Assembly: GCA_030248225.1 (NCBI GenBank)
Contig: JASANE010018504.1
Location: 1 to 64,000, forward strand
Direction: 5' to 3'
Origin: Trileptium ribeirensis
Lineage: Eukaryota > Nematoda > Enoplea > Enoplida > Thoracostomopsidae
Length of the DNA: 64,000 bases
In this document: positions 34,545 to 62,362 of the stretch, piece by piece
Numbering within the stretch: position 1 is the first letter of the stretch
Layout: each line of letters begins with the position of its first letter
Position numbers and translations under genes: made by a program
Notes under the pieces: generated by a model
Told to the model about the DNA's origin: nothing
Databases searched by the model: none
The model's input: the letters and a program-made list of their open reading frames with translations, nothing else

Positions 34545-35812
34545 ATATATTGAACACCAGTAGGACACCGAAAGTTATTTCATTCACTAAAATATCGAAA
34601 ACAGGTATAGAACATCGAACCACTGTGGAAAGATTTTTACAATATTTTCTCACGTCCTTTGATAGTTATTTCATTTGAAACATCGACAACAAGCAAAACA
34701 CTGCACCCCTTACGACAAACCTAAATTTTATCCAGTCGCTAAAATAAAAAGTGTTTGTTGGAGTAATTAGTAATTTAGTGCTATTTTTAGCTAAGTACAT
34801 CTGTAAAATCAAGAATAAGTGCGAACCTGCAAATGTAATGTTATTTATAAATGTTGATAAGACAGTTAACAAAAGGAGTTTGCCAAACCCAACGGTACAA
34901 AGCTCGAGCTAAACATGGAAAATAGTATGCCATATTGATCCTTTTGCTTTGTGTGTGCGGTGATAGTGATTCAAAATACAGTTTGCTTTGCAGGATTAAT
35001 ATAAAGTGAACTTATTCCATTGTTACTGCAACCAGAATACCACGGGTCACTTCAACCAGTTGGTGCTAACAAAATAATGTTAGCCATTGGCATACATATA
35101 AAAAAGCCACGTTCCAAAAAAACTTCTCAGCAAAGCTTTTAGTTTACATTTGGCAACTCTGAGTTTATCCATTTGCATAGAATATTAGATGACCAAAATA
35201 TTGAATCTCCAGTTTTTCAGACACCATTTTGAGCGGGAAACTTTGAAAAAACTGTTTCTTTTACTGAAATACATACGTAAAAATTTTTGTTTTAAATCCG
35301 TGAGGGTAAACTATGCTATTCACTCCTAAGGCTACGATTCGATTTCGAACTTTGCTCCATGAATTTAGTTTACCTTCTAAAAACTTTGCTGAATGATGCT
35401 TTCATATTGATCTCTACCTTAGTTTCTCTATCTCTACCTTACATTATGTTGGGGTTGATGAACATCTTTTTAATTGCCTTTTCAGCATTTAAAAATAAAG
35501 TTTCATTTACAGTTCAAAGATACTTGAGCTGTACTTAGCCAAAAAAGGCACTCACCTGCTGTTTCTAAGCTACTGAATGAAAATCTGGATTTGACGTATT
35601 AGTTTCAGTGTTTTGATTGTTTTTGTTGCTTTACTGAGTGAAATAACTATCAAAACACGTGAGAGAATATGGTAAAATTCTTCTTTCCACAGGGTTAGAT
35701 GTTCTATAAATGTTTGCGATATTTTACTGAATGAAATAACAACTTTTTAAGTGGGTTCGGTATCCTACTTGTTTTTAATATTTCAGTGAGTGAAATACTA
35801 AGGGCACTGTTA
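34545..35812. mobile_element. Foldback element with arms of about 270 bp
   Basis: The left arm (about 34545-34815) is the reverse complement of the right arm (about 35535-35812). Matching blocks include TGAAATAACTATCAAA, GATGTTCTATA, CGATATTTTA(G/C)TGAATGAAATAAC, GCAGTGTTTTG-type and GTACTTAGC(T/C)AAAAA sequence. By eye the arms are about 75-80% identical, separated by about 0.7 kb of unrelated AT-rich DNA. No transposase frame is seen inside, so this is a non-autonomous inverted-repeat element or an old inverted duplication. Confidence 0.65.
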
Positions 35813-38100
35813 GGACTGAAAAAGCATTTTTCCTTTTACAACAAACGCAAAAAATTGGGCAGACAATTTTTCGAATATGATTGACAAAAGAAACTAAATA
35901 TAGTTTTTAAAGGTGGGGTTATTTTTTTCCAATTCTCGTTAAGGCAATTTTTCGAAATTACAAACCTAAACATCTAAATATTTACGATGCCTGATTGCGC
36001 GCAGAACACAGGGATATTAAATCGAAACAAAAATAAAGCAAATAGCGCAACAATCCCAAAGCTTGAATTACTATTGTACAACAAAACATTACACAGTTAA
36101 CGATGACCCAATACCTACATTTTAATGTCTCAATATACAAATGTGGCATAATTAAAAAATTGCTTTGTCCGCTAATTTTTAGAATAGAGGTCAGTCTTGA
36201 CGGTCTAGGTTCGGCTCTAGAGCAGCGACGAGCACGTTGTGATGTATGAGCGACACTTATTTTCACAAAGTTTGCAGTTTAAAAAAGCGTTTTTATGGCC
36301 GCGTCTTATACAAATACACTACGTTCTGCTCCGCTATCAAAGGCAGATATTAAGCTCGCTCAGCTCCTCACATGTCATGGCAGCTCGGCTCGGCTGTAGA
36401 AGGCTATGGCCTAAACTCTCAGTTTCTGCTGCACATCGACCAAAATTGAAAATGCGACAATGCATAATACAAATATATACATGTGAATAGAAAAAAACTA
36501 TATCAATAACAGTTACACATTTTAACAGTACGCCACCAAAAAATAATAAATATAAAACATTACAGAAATCTACACAACCGATAAAAAGGAAAGAAAACAC
36601 TGCGTTCGTTACCCTATAACACTCGTTGGGCCTCGCCTTACATACCATTCGGGACCCACAGTAGTTTAGCTTTAAACACTGCTTGACAACACACATATAT
36701 TATCAAAATGAAGTAGCATCTACAATTTTGGATAACGGTTAACCATATTATGCAAGCATTATATCGTTCGCAGCGAACTGACAACCGGTTATAAATAACA
36801 TTGAAGTTCTCATTCACCACTACGCAAAAGATTTTAGTGTCTGCAACAGCTGTGTTTAACAACTATATGCGAGTACTGATCGCTGAGTAGCGTGCAATAT
36901 TTGTTGCATTGGCAGCTGTGCGCTTAAATATCTGCAGGTACGGTTGGGCCGAGTTCAGACGAGTCCGGCAGCACGAATGTGAATGAGTTGCCGTACGTAG
37001 AAATGTTTGAAACCACAGCTGTCTGTGTTTTACAACTGACTTTTAACGTAGTCTGACGTGCGTTCAAAGATATGTAAATATAACTGGCTTCGAGTACATA
37101 ATCTGTTAGGAATAATTGCTGAATAATTGCGAAGGTTGCTTGACAACTGCCAAATTGATAAAATAAAATACGTATTGTGGAATTTCTCATTTTTTAAAAA
37201 CAATATCTATTCAATTCACACAGACAATTGAATTTGAGCAAACTGTTTTCATAAACTGTAAAACCGCTTAGTCACCTTTTGACTTGAAAAGTGAAACGTT
37301 CACCGTAAGTATTCAAGAAGCCAAGGATTGAGATGGAATTGAAGATGCAAAAGCGATTGCAATAGATTTTAAAACTCTTGTTTGAAGCCCAACGATTCGT
37401 GTAAGAACAGCAAAATATAAGGTACACACGTGAAGCGGTCGATGTCAACCAAAACATCGTGCTAATGCTAACGTTTATTCTGTTACCTCAATACTATTAT
37501 AAATGTTTATGTTTCGAAGGAATGTAGTTTCTAAGCAAATACAAGCGGTATCCATGATGTGGCATCCTGAAAAAAAAGAAAAGAATTTGATACAGTTATT
37601 TTATGTTAACATTGTGATCGAAACGTCATACGTATACGATTTAAAATACTGCAGGTAAAGCCACGGTCGGCTGCAGAAAATACAGCAGCTTTAAACATCG
37701 TGAAAAGAATCATTGCGACTGGTGAAAAGAATCGGGATATTTCAAAAAATTAAAATAATTTATTATAACATGATAAAATGGATCCTACAAAAACCAGCTC
37801 TTAACAAAAATTATCGGTGTAGATATACCACTGTCAATCCATTGTAACAATGAAATATCGGAATAGCAATTCATTTTTCAGGTTTCACGGAACTATTAAA
37901 ACTTGTATATGAAAGCGGTTTCCATTATATATATTATATACGTACATATAGTTGCTTGTTTCATCAGCTCTCTAGCCCTGAAAACAGAGAAATGTATGTA
38001 TTACAATATCAACAATGAATTTTTGGCAATCATAAAAACCACGAGCAGAATCTTGGAGTGCAGAATGTTAGAAAAACCAATATTATAGTTACACAGTACA
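35813..38100. other. Intergenic AT-rich DNA
   Basis: Only short frames without protein signature (for example 36337-36696 and 36924-37190 on the minus strand). Nothing assigned. Confidence 0.4.
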
Positions 38101-38107
38101 AAAAAAA

Positions 38108-38622
38108 CTTGACTTTCTTCGACCTAGTATCTGTCAACCAAACACCAACTTGTCCAACTAAAATTAGTTTGACTTCAAACACGAGCTGACAGCGAACTTT
38201 TGCCATTTAGGGGTAAATTAAGGTATTTAGGGTTGAGGGTGCCCAAAACACCCAAAATCATAGCTAGGTAGTCCAAAAATAAACTTGCTCTTCCCCGGCT
38301 TAGTATCTGTCACCCAAACACCAATTTGCCTAGCCAACATTAATTTAAGGGCTTCCAACAAGTGCTGACAGCGATATTTGGCCATTTGGGGGTAAAATTT
38401 TGGGACGCTAGAACAGCCAAAATTATACTTACGCTTTCCAAAAATAAATTTGATCTTCCCTGACCTAGCATCAGACATTCAAACATATGCACAGCCAAAA
38501 TTAATTTAAGGGCTTCAAACAGCTGCTGACACCCAAATTTGGCCATTTTGTAGGCAGATTAGGATATTTGGGGGCTATAAGAGCCAAAATTATAGTTATG
38601 CTCGTACAAATGAAATGCCGAA
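38108..38622 (+). repeat. Three-unit tandem repeat, period about 165-176 bp
   Basis: Units start at 38108, 38284 and 38449. Each carries GACCTAGTATCTGTCA-like, AATTAATTTAAGGGCTTC, GCTGACAGCGA and TTTGGCCATTT motifs, then AGCCAAAATTATA. Identity between units is about 70-80% by eye. Confidence 0.8.
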
Positions 38623-39923
38623 GACGTTTTTATGATATCTCACCGTGTTATCGAGCTACGCCTCGAAATGAAAAAAAATTGTTGTGACCACCCCTCCTAT
38701 ACTTTGTACATGAAAAAACATAGGATTTTGACCCAATCTTGTTGTAGCGAAAGAGAACTAACCACTCGGTCAATATCACCATTTTTTAATCTTCGGTGTG
38801 AAAATATCTAAGCACTAGGCTTGGTGAAGCCCTGTCTCGACCACTCAGTTTGCAGGGAAATCAAAAACTAAAATCGCAAAATCTTCAAATGGTGTATACA
38901 TCGCACCTGTAAAGATATCGAAAAAATAAAAACGCCCCGAACGAGCGACCAAAAACTTATTAAATCCAAAAACACCCACTGGAAACGTATCATTAAACCG
39001 CTAGGAAAAACTGGAAAAAAACATGAAAAAGATAGAATTCCGCTTAATCTGTAGAAAAAACATCACTGTTATGTTAATTAGGTTTCTCTGTGTGTCACTC
39101 ATAAAATAACTTGCCAGGAGTTTGTGGTTTCTCTAGAAGAAACGACAATTAAGTAGTGAGATGTATGCAGTAGTAACCTGTACCACGTTATAACCTGTAA
39201 AATGATTGGAGTTAGTGGCATTGCTACATATTCAAATGATACAATCCTAGCTAGTCTGACGATGCCAAAATCAACGCTGTATCGTCAAAACTGAAGAAGC
39301 GGGCACGAAAAGTTTACAGCCAAGCATGCATGTGCTTTAGATTTATTGAAAGACAAAGGTCAGCGGGTACAGGTTTACATATTTTGGTAACATTAAGTAC
39401 TATAGTCGAAATCCGTCAAACCTATACAATGTCTATGAACTTGTCATAAGGTCATCCACATTGAAGCGGTAAAATATTGCTATTACATTGTGGAATTATG
39501 CTTGCTAGCTATTGCAACCACCATAAAAATTTACTAGTTTTCTTCAGATTATAATGATTAAGCGTTTAGAATCCATAATTCCTTTTACAATGATTGCCGT
39601 TTAATCACTTTCTAGCAAACCTAACGCGACTGTCATCTTTAATAAATATGTAAGAAGTTGAGAAATAGACGCTAAATTGTCTACTCACAAACGCTGTAAA
39701 ACTAAAAACATTTTTGATTCCACCTGTAGCAGATCATATTTATGCATGTAACAATCTTAGAAGCACGATGAGTTAGAAGAATAGACAAAAGGATTTGTGC
39801 GTGGAATTGTACACGACAAAAGAACTGTTGGGCATATTTTTTTCGAAACCTCAAAATCTTATAATTTCATTCATCTCATCAAAAGTACTCATACAAACAA
39901 AAAACTGGGGTTCTACAGTTTGG
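38623..39923. other. Intergenic AT-rich DNA
   Basis: No gene or repeat recognised. Confidence 0.4.
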
Positions 39924-40252
39924 CGTTTTTTAGCTAAACAGCGTCGAACATATATATATTTGCCAGAAACATTCATTTTATGGCTTGGACTTTGGGTTGC
40001 CATCGTAAACAATACTTCAAACCGAGACAGTTACACAAATCTGTGTTTTTCCTATCATGATAGAGATGGAGGCGGCCTTTATAATCCGTTTTTTAGCTAA
40101 ACAGCTGTCGAACATATACATATTTTTCGGAAACTTTCATTTTACGGCTTGGTCTCTGGGTTACCATCGTAAACAATTTTTCAAACCGAGACAGTTATAC
40201 AAATCTGTGTTTTTCCTATCATGGTAGAGATGGAGGTGGCCTTTATAACTTT
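39924..40252 (+). repeat. Two-unit tandem repeat, period about 163 bp
   Basis: Units begin GTTTTTTAGCTAAACAGC at 39925 and 40088. They share TTCATTTTA(T/C)GGCTTGG, AAACCGAGACAGTTA and TTTTTCCTATCATG(A/G)TAGAG. The copies are well preserved, about 90% by eye. Confidence 0.85.
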
Positions 40253-41013
40253 GTATTATTTAAGTTTAAATTTTGCAACAAGTAAAGTTTTAGACAATAG
40301 AAACCTTGGCTGCATATATTTTTGTTCTTCAACATTTAATATGTGATACAACAGCTAAAATATCAAGCGTATATTTTACATTCGACAATGACTTGAAGTT
40401 TTAATAAATATAACAGATTCAACGCATTTTCGTAACACAATGATAATTTTTTATAGTATCAAAGTGTAGTATCAATTTTATAGTATCAATTTATAGTATC
40501 AAAATATCAAGTGTGTAAAAATGTGAAACAGTAGATTTTTGCGTCTGATAAATTTAATTTCACAACATGACCAGTTATCACGATATAGCCTTGCGTAAAA
40601 GAAAGATATAGTAAGTCAATGGCGTTAAAGACAATAATATGCAAAATATATGTATGTACATAAACTATACACTTCTACATAATACATTTGCTATTGTTGC
40701 GAAATTTAAACCAAACAAACCGCCCTACATTATTTTTGAGGTCCATACAAAATCTGCTTACCAATATGGCAAGTAGCTACATAAACTTAAAATAAATGAA
40801 CATGAATCAGACCACCAACATAGATTTCACACGCCTCAAATTAAAAGACCGAAACATCAACTAGCCACGTAACAAAATCTCGATCATTTAGCACTAATAA
40901 ATTTACGCCAGTGGATTCATGGAAATTCCCGCAACCGCCAGATACTCCCATAAAGCATTTCTTACGAATTCGCCGATAGTACTGCGGCGCAATATTTACT
41001 GATTTGCTTGAGG

Positions 41014-41172
41014 CTATTTCGATCGAGTGCTCAGTTGCGCCTGGTGCTGTGCTGCACGGTACAACGGTGTACCCCCTGATACATTCGACTGTTGAAACTG
41101 CGACGATGCCTGATCTCCAACGAGGATCCCTTCAGCGTTAATAGTCAAGCACAAGCTGCCGGTTGTCGCCAA
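41014..41172 (-). CDS. Possible exon or pseudogene, weakly LAMTOR5/roadblock-like
   Basis: A GC-richer island amid AT-rich DNA. The minus strand is open for 52 codons: LATTGSLCLTINAEGILVG, then SSQFQQSNVSGGTPLYRAAQ and a TAG at 41014. The pattern G-x-L-C-L-T-x-x-E-G-I-L-V-G followed by an AAQHQAQL helix is reminiscent of LAMTOR5-type roadblock proteins (a GVLC-T-D-x-x-G-L segment followed by A-x-Q-A-x-K-L). No flanking exons were found, and the stop comes too early for that family. It may be a pseudogene piece or an unrelated short gene. No ATG start is seen. Confidence 0.2.
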   Translation of the reverse strand: MATTGSLCLTINAEGILVGDQASSQFQQSNVSGGTPLYRAAQHQAQLSTRSK

Positions 41173-42237
41173 CTATGCATATGCATATATAATCTATTAT
41201 TATATGAGTTTTGCAAAAATTACAGCTAATATCAATATCGATTATGCAAAATCGAATTGGTGAGCAATATGCTCAAATATAAACACAAATAGGCCCAAGT
41301 TAAGCTGAAAGGCATAAAGGTAAATGTTTTAAAAATAATTTTGTTCCAATAAAGGTGCCCCTGAGCTTAGCGTTAGGTTTTATTTAGCTACATTAGCTCA
41401 AGCTATGGCTCAGGATTAGTATATTGACTAGGGAACATACAGCATTATAACTTGCACCCACCAGGTTGACCTTGACTAGCACATATGTGACATAGATGTG
41501 GTGTCAAAAAGTTATTTTCGAGAATCAAGATTATACCCATAAATATCAGTTATTTCATAGAATTGTCGATATAAACCCACTACGGCTATTAAACAGGTTA
41601 ATTTTTGCAAAGTGACAGGTTGGCATATGCATCCCATTTGTAACATTAATATTCTAGGATTGCGCAAACCTGGCTGTTAGGGATTAGAATACTTCAGATT
41701 CACTGGTATTATCTGTGTCAACTAACTACAGTGCTTTCAATCATTACACATGTGCATTAATGTAAAAAAATACACACTGTATATTAAAAGTAATAACATT
41801 GCACCTTTAAGCTTACAGCTGGATGTTAGCTACTAATCCGAACAAGCTTTCAATGACTCAATTTTGATTAGGATACATTATTAAAAGTTTGCATTTATAA
41901 TTTAAATATAAAAACACATCTATCTGTGATGGCAAAAGAAGGACCTCTACAGTGCCTAAAACTCACGTTGGAATTTTGCGGACATTCCTGTATAAAAAAG
42001 TTCCGGGACCATAATACCTGAGTAATGGTATCTAGCTGCCAATTGAAAATGTTGGGCACCAAATAATATTGGCTTTATAAGACAACTTTACTCTTTACAG
42101 CTCACCACAGGAATCATATCTATAAATAATATTTAGCATACCACTAGTATACTACTTAATGACCATGTATAGTTGGAGAGAACACTAGGGTGCTACAATT
42201 AGTATACATTGCTATACGCACGATACCAGACAAACAG

Positions 42238-42457
42238 TTACGGACAAAATGAATACGCCGTAAAAACGAACGTAAACGCAAACTAACAGCAGAACGTTGC
42301 TTTACAAACGAACGCGAACGCAAACGAAATTTGTCGTTTTTGTACGATTAAGTTTTGCGTTCGTTTATGAACGAACGTAAACCTAAACGAACTTTGTAAC
42401 ATTCGTTTATAAACGGCCTTTGTTACGTTCGTTTATTATGCACTTCTTGTCCGTGAC
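42238..42457. mobile_element. MITE-like palindromic element, family A, copy 1
   Basis: Inverted termini: GTTACGGACAAAATGAATAC at the left, and GTCACGGACAAGAAGTGCAT on the reverse complement of the right. The body is built from palindromic ACGAACGTAAACG / CGTTCGTTTATGAACGAACG units. It is about 220 bp long, non-coding, and shares its ends with 56856-57050. Confidence 0.75.
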
Positions 42458-44778
42458 TATATATATATACTGTGTCAAAATTGCCTTTAACCGGTATATA
42501 TACGTTTTATCATGTTATAGTTATACAGAAGATAGCCAACTCAGTATGAGTGTGGTCGGAAAAAATATGACTACATATTCCAGCCTGTTCATCAGTACGT
42601 GGAATACAACTACGGATAGAAATAAAAGCAAATTTTTCCGCGAGCTGTTCTCAAAAAAATTAGCGAGCAGTTCAACTGTTAATTTTTCGTAAATGATTTG
42701 GTTTTATTCATGTCAGTCGCTGATGTACAAATGAGTGCACGTTAACATGAGCACTTCATTGTATCAAGTTGAACTGACAACCTGTTCCGGAAACAGGTCA
42801 AGCAGACTAATGTACATGCAGGGAAAAACTAAATGCGATTACACTAAGGCAAATTACATTAAATTTTGCTTACTATAATTCCACAGAACTACTACCAAAA
42901 GTAAACATTTATAGGGCTGAACAAGCTCTAACGTCGCTTGCAGTTACATGTACCCACATCCATGTCAGTGTTTTTTTAATTTTTGCATTGTTTGCAAAGC
43001 CGTAGTTTTATGACCCAATGGTGATCAATATATTAGTCCCAAATCAAACAATAACTGCATTTCGTGTATTAACAAGCGTAAACTGCTTCTAATATGAATA
43101 ACTTGCACTTACAGCATAAACACCTCAGGCCAAAATTATTTTGATATCTCTTTCATAATAAAGCAAAAGTTTAAAATAGCTTATTACTCCTCCAAAATGC
43201 TTAGTATAAACTAAACATGCTACATGCCTAAGTAATTTAACGATAACTCAAACAGCCGTACCGATTGAAGAAGTTAGAAGACACTTAGATCTCAACAGCA
43301 CGGATATCCGATCTACAGCTAAAAATCTTGTACATAAGGTCAAGCCGAAATAAAGCCAAGTGTAGACATCTATATCATAAATTTATAATAGTAAGTGTTC
43401 ATATAAATTAAGCACTATATGATGCAATTAACCAGATAAGGACAGATGAAATTTACCACCGTAATAGCACCAAGCTTTCGTATTATGTTCCTCTAGCGTT
43501 GTAGGCAACTGACAAGACACCCTTACCGTGGTTCTATAAAATTTTAACAATACTATCACATTGAATGAGACCAACAAAAAAGTTCTGTTTCCAATATAAT
43601 GTAGCCCAAAGAAGCTAGCCAGTTTGTAGCAATACCACCTTCCGCCGTTTAAAAGTGGTACTGTGAAAGTGAGAAAGTCACAACGTTAAAAAGGATCAAA
43701 CTAAGTTGATTTCAGTGTTGTGTGGTGTTACCAGTTCAATAAAGGGCGACAATATGCCAAAAGTAAGATCTTAAGAAAAGTTCACATGCACATATGATGT
43801 TTATGACACGTGAAAAGCGACTTCCGATACATTTTTACCAGCCGTGTTATTTTTAAATGCTTAGATCGCTCTTTAGCACATTGATATGAAGTAAACCGAT
43901 TCAGATATTGATGGTCATATTAGTGTAATATACCTATTTATGTTCTAACTGAGCATTACACTACCTTATGACTTTGTCATAAGCTTAAACAATTTTCATT
44001 TTGGAAATCAAATTGGTAAAGTGGACAGTAGCGATGTGACCCGAAGAAATTTTTCAGTCTGAACCGGTCCATGGTTCGGAATGACTAGGCTAAAAATATT
44101 TTTCAGCTTAGAAAAATACTTTTTCTAACAGTGTACCAAATATTTCAGAGGACGTTTTGAACCAAATCTTGTTTATAGAAATGTTAACATAACACGTGTT
44201 AAAAGAAATATACACATAATTCTAAGTGCTAAACCTATAATGTGGCAAAAATTTTGGTGAATTTACAGTTCTGATTAGAACAATTTCAACTGTCTGGACC
44301 GGTACAGTAAATCTTACAGATGCACCGGGCCTAGTTTGGACTGGTCCACGAACCTCACACGTGAATACGCATATTTGCCTGCTTCAACAATTGAGCAATA
44401 ACAAATTTGTGCGACAATAACGAAGACTATTGACTAACGCGGACACCATCAAATTTAGCAACAAAAACTACTTTCACCCCACGTGTGCACCGCCTTTGGT
44501 TTAGCCATTTCCGTACAGCGCTACTGTTTTGGGGTTTTCCGTAAACTTATCTCCACGTCACCATAAATATGAAAATAATAATTTAGCAAGAAAAATAGTT
44601 TCATTCAAAAAACACCGAAATAAAACAAATCTCTTTTATTCAGGAATGAGCATGCGTTCCGTTCAATGCGCACTGCGAATAATTTACATACATTCGGCCA
44701 AGTGTACGTATACATACATGTAAATACACATGAAAAATGCGTTAAAATAAAAACGAAAACAAAAAATTCGCAAGCAAG
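42458..44778. other. Intergenic AT-rich DNA
   Basis: No gene recognised. A short frame at 42420-42692 overlaps the MITE and is not convincing. Confidence 0.4.
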
Positions 44779-45310
44779 GGTGAAACGGAGCGAGCGTGGT
44801 TTCATTTAGTTATTTTTTAATCACCTGTAACAGGCTGTGTTTGATGAATATAGCATCCTAAAACCTCTTGAACCTAAACCCATTGAAAACCGTAACCTAG
44901 TCCACCCTAAAGCCACCCAAAATAACTGACAACTCATCAAGCATTTTGTGCTGGTCTCTAGATAACCAAGCCATCGTATTCAGAATACCGGATAACCTAT
45001 ATGGACAATTATTCTTAATGCCTGTACGCAATGCGTAACCAAACAACTGTAGACAAGCTATATTCCTGAAATCGATTTCATTGACCTAAGCTCGTTGAAA
45101 AGCTGTGAGAAGGCATGAAATATGCACCGTGGACACTACATAACCCAATCATTGCATTCAGCCTTAAGAAATAGCTATATATGAACAATAATTGGTTCCC
45201 TGCACGCAAAACATAATCAGACAAATACTTAAAACGCTCTACAGTTTGGAAATCGAATTCGTCGACCAAAAAGCCTTGAAACCCCAAGAAAAGGTATAAT
45301 ATAGTCAAGT
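44779..45310 (+). repeat. Dispersed repeat family B, plus-oriented copy
   Basis: Matches the reverse complement of about 54381-55120. Shared blocks include AATCACCTGTAACAGG, GAACC...AACCCATTGAAAAC, AAAATAACTGACAAC, TTTTGTG(C/T)TGGTCTCTA, GTACGCAATGCGTAA and CTGTAGACAAGCTATATT. Identity is about 80% by eye. It holds roughly two and a half of the internal units of about 170 bp. Confidence 0.8.
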
Positions 45311-46347
45311 TGTACTACATATCGCAAAACCTTTGTATCGCTTGCTTGACGACCTAACATGCACAACTGGCCCCACAAAAAGTCGTCGTCAGCAAAGTTA
45401 TAGTTGTCGATGAGCTAATTCTGCTTTTCGATGGGAAGTCTGTATCCCGAGATATCGACTGCGAAAGACTGGTTCCCGTGATGCCAGATCTGGCAAAGAA
45501 CCCTTAAAAACCTGTTTTTTGCCATTTTGTCCCAGAGCTGTTCGTGTTCAACTAAATGGCACATCGTCGTAACTTTTGCTATCGAACAAAAATTTGTCGA
45601 GATACATCCATCTTATGAATGACAGCGACGGATAAAAAGCAATTCTCACGATTTTTCCCGTAGCGCCATCAGTGGAAACCCTGCTAGCTACGTTTCAACT
45701 ACAGTAGTTAAGATAACTCACGATCAAAACTGTAAAATAATCACAGAGAAACATTAAAAAGGTTTTATTATGCACTTATGTTATCTTGCTATCCCCAAGA
45801 TTTCAATGACGAACCGGTTATTCATTCACGAAGAAATTTCGCTTCAAGTTATTGTCTGGCTCGTCCAAAGAGGGGAGTCCTTAGCCTTTTCGGTGGCCCG
45901 GCAAAAACACGTTTTCCCTTCCCCCGGTAAAATACCACCTGGCACAATTTTTGGCTTCCTTCAGTAAAAGCGCCCCCAGTTGACATATAAAATGACAAAT
46001 TTTTCTAAATACCCATCTAAAGTAAATAATCTGATTAATTTCAGCAAGGCATTATTGAAAAATTAGTTTTTCATTTGTTTTGCACCGCTTTTGGGGTGAT
46101 TTATTAACAATTTTGACTGCATTAGCTGAAAAGTAATATAATTTGAAAATTTTTAGATTTCGACCCCTTCCCCACTTAGCCCCCTGGCGAAACCCGGCGT
46201 ACTCCGTTCAGAAACAGGAACCTAGTTCATGCCCCTGCCAAAATTTGCAACGAATGAAGAAGCCAGTTTGTCATGCTGGATGAATTGAGTAGCTTGAGGT
46301 AATAAGCATTCGGATACAGTATTTTTCTAAATCATTTATATAATATT
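45311..46347. other. Intergenic DNA, nothing recognised
   Basis: Slightly GC-richer patches occur at 45400-45700 and 45840-46260 without gene structure. Confidence 0.35.
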
Positions 46348-46469
46348 CACGCTCAGAAATAAACCATCTTTCGTGAGCATTCGAACCGAACCGCGAATAC
46401 TTACATATAACGTTGCTTAAGTAAGTAACGCAGTCGTTTGTGAAATATTTGCTTTTATTTCTGAGCGTT
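46348..46469. mobile_element. MITE-like element, family C, copy 1
   Basis: A perfect 15-bp inverted terminus, ACGCTCAGAAATAAA (46349-46363), with its complement TTTATTTCTGAGCGT at 46454-46468. The total is about 120 bp, with no coding capacity. Confidence 0.75.
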
Positions 46470-47741
46470 ACATATTATGTATAGATCACCCATAAACAAG
46501 ACAAAAGGCGTAGATTGAAAAGACAAGATGCTGTATACAGTACCCGCAAGAAATGAATGTCGCCTGTCGAAAGAACGACAGCTACAGCTGCATACCTAAG
46601 GTGTATAAGTTCACTTACTTATATGTACGAGCTTGTTGCAACAGGATAATGTAGTTTAATCAGACTTATTCGTTTGTTTCTTTTTTCGTAAAATGTATTA
46701 CTCTTCCGAACAATAGTTGCTACAACCTACATGCAGATAGGTTAACGCCATTTTTGGAAAAGCATGATATTAATTTTGACGTAGATTTTGTGTTTATAGC
46801 TACTGACTGACTAGTTTCGAAGAAATGTCAGTGCCTATTCATACGTGGGTCCGACTTAAGGTTTTTGGTAATCACCTCTGCATAGGAAAGTCTAAAAATT
46901 ATTCCGCATAATAGGCTTCGATGCGTACACCAGCTGACACGACCGGCGCGTTCAAACAGAAAGACGTCGGCCTGAACATTGGTGTCTGGCATTCGTCTTT
47001 ACCAGCTACATGTATGTCGTTACGTTACCGATGATCCGTCTTGAATTTGGGTGCGCCAACAGCGTTGAATATACTACCAGAAATTCCGCATATGGGAATT
47101 ACAATGTGAATTCTAAGTAATCACCTTAACAAGGTTATTATATTTTCTCTTTAACGCATAAAACACATCAATAAAAGTGTTTGCTGAGCATACGGTGATA
47201 CCATACAATGACATGAATAAATAATTGATGACTTAACAACGCTCTACTCAAAGTGTCAATTTTAACACTTTAGGTAGATAGCTACAAGACGCAATGGATA
47301 GCAAAACGTGACAATGTACCTACACTGGCTATGACCAGAAAACCCGTGATCGAACCGCGAAACATGGCGGATCCCGGAACCAAAAAAACGTTAATCTTGA
47401 ATGTAACCCATAAAAAAGATAGAAAGTAAAAAATGCATGCGTATTGCTTGCGTAACGCATTTTGTCGATTACAGTAAGGTTCACTGCAAACAAAGAATAC
47501 ATTACACGAACAACATTTATTTTCCGTTAATTTTGCACAACACCCAGTCGCTCAGCCGTTACAATCTTTTCCGCAAAACGCAGGTTTCCGCTTAGCACAA
47601 TTTAATCATTACTCGATAAACGACGTTCATTTCCTCACGCAGTTATTTAATCTAAAATAATAAACCGCCCACCTTATAAAACCGCAATCAAGAAATCCAC
47701 GTGAATGAGATTTAATTTTGAAATTGGTAACATATTATATT

Positions 47742-62362
<14,621 letters not shown>

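Noticed and set aside
36337..37190. Several minus-strand frames of 74-119 codons
   Set aside because: Composition and residue content look random; no splice structure or motif.
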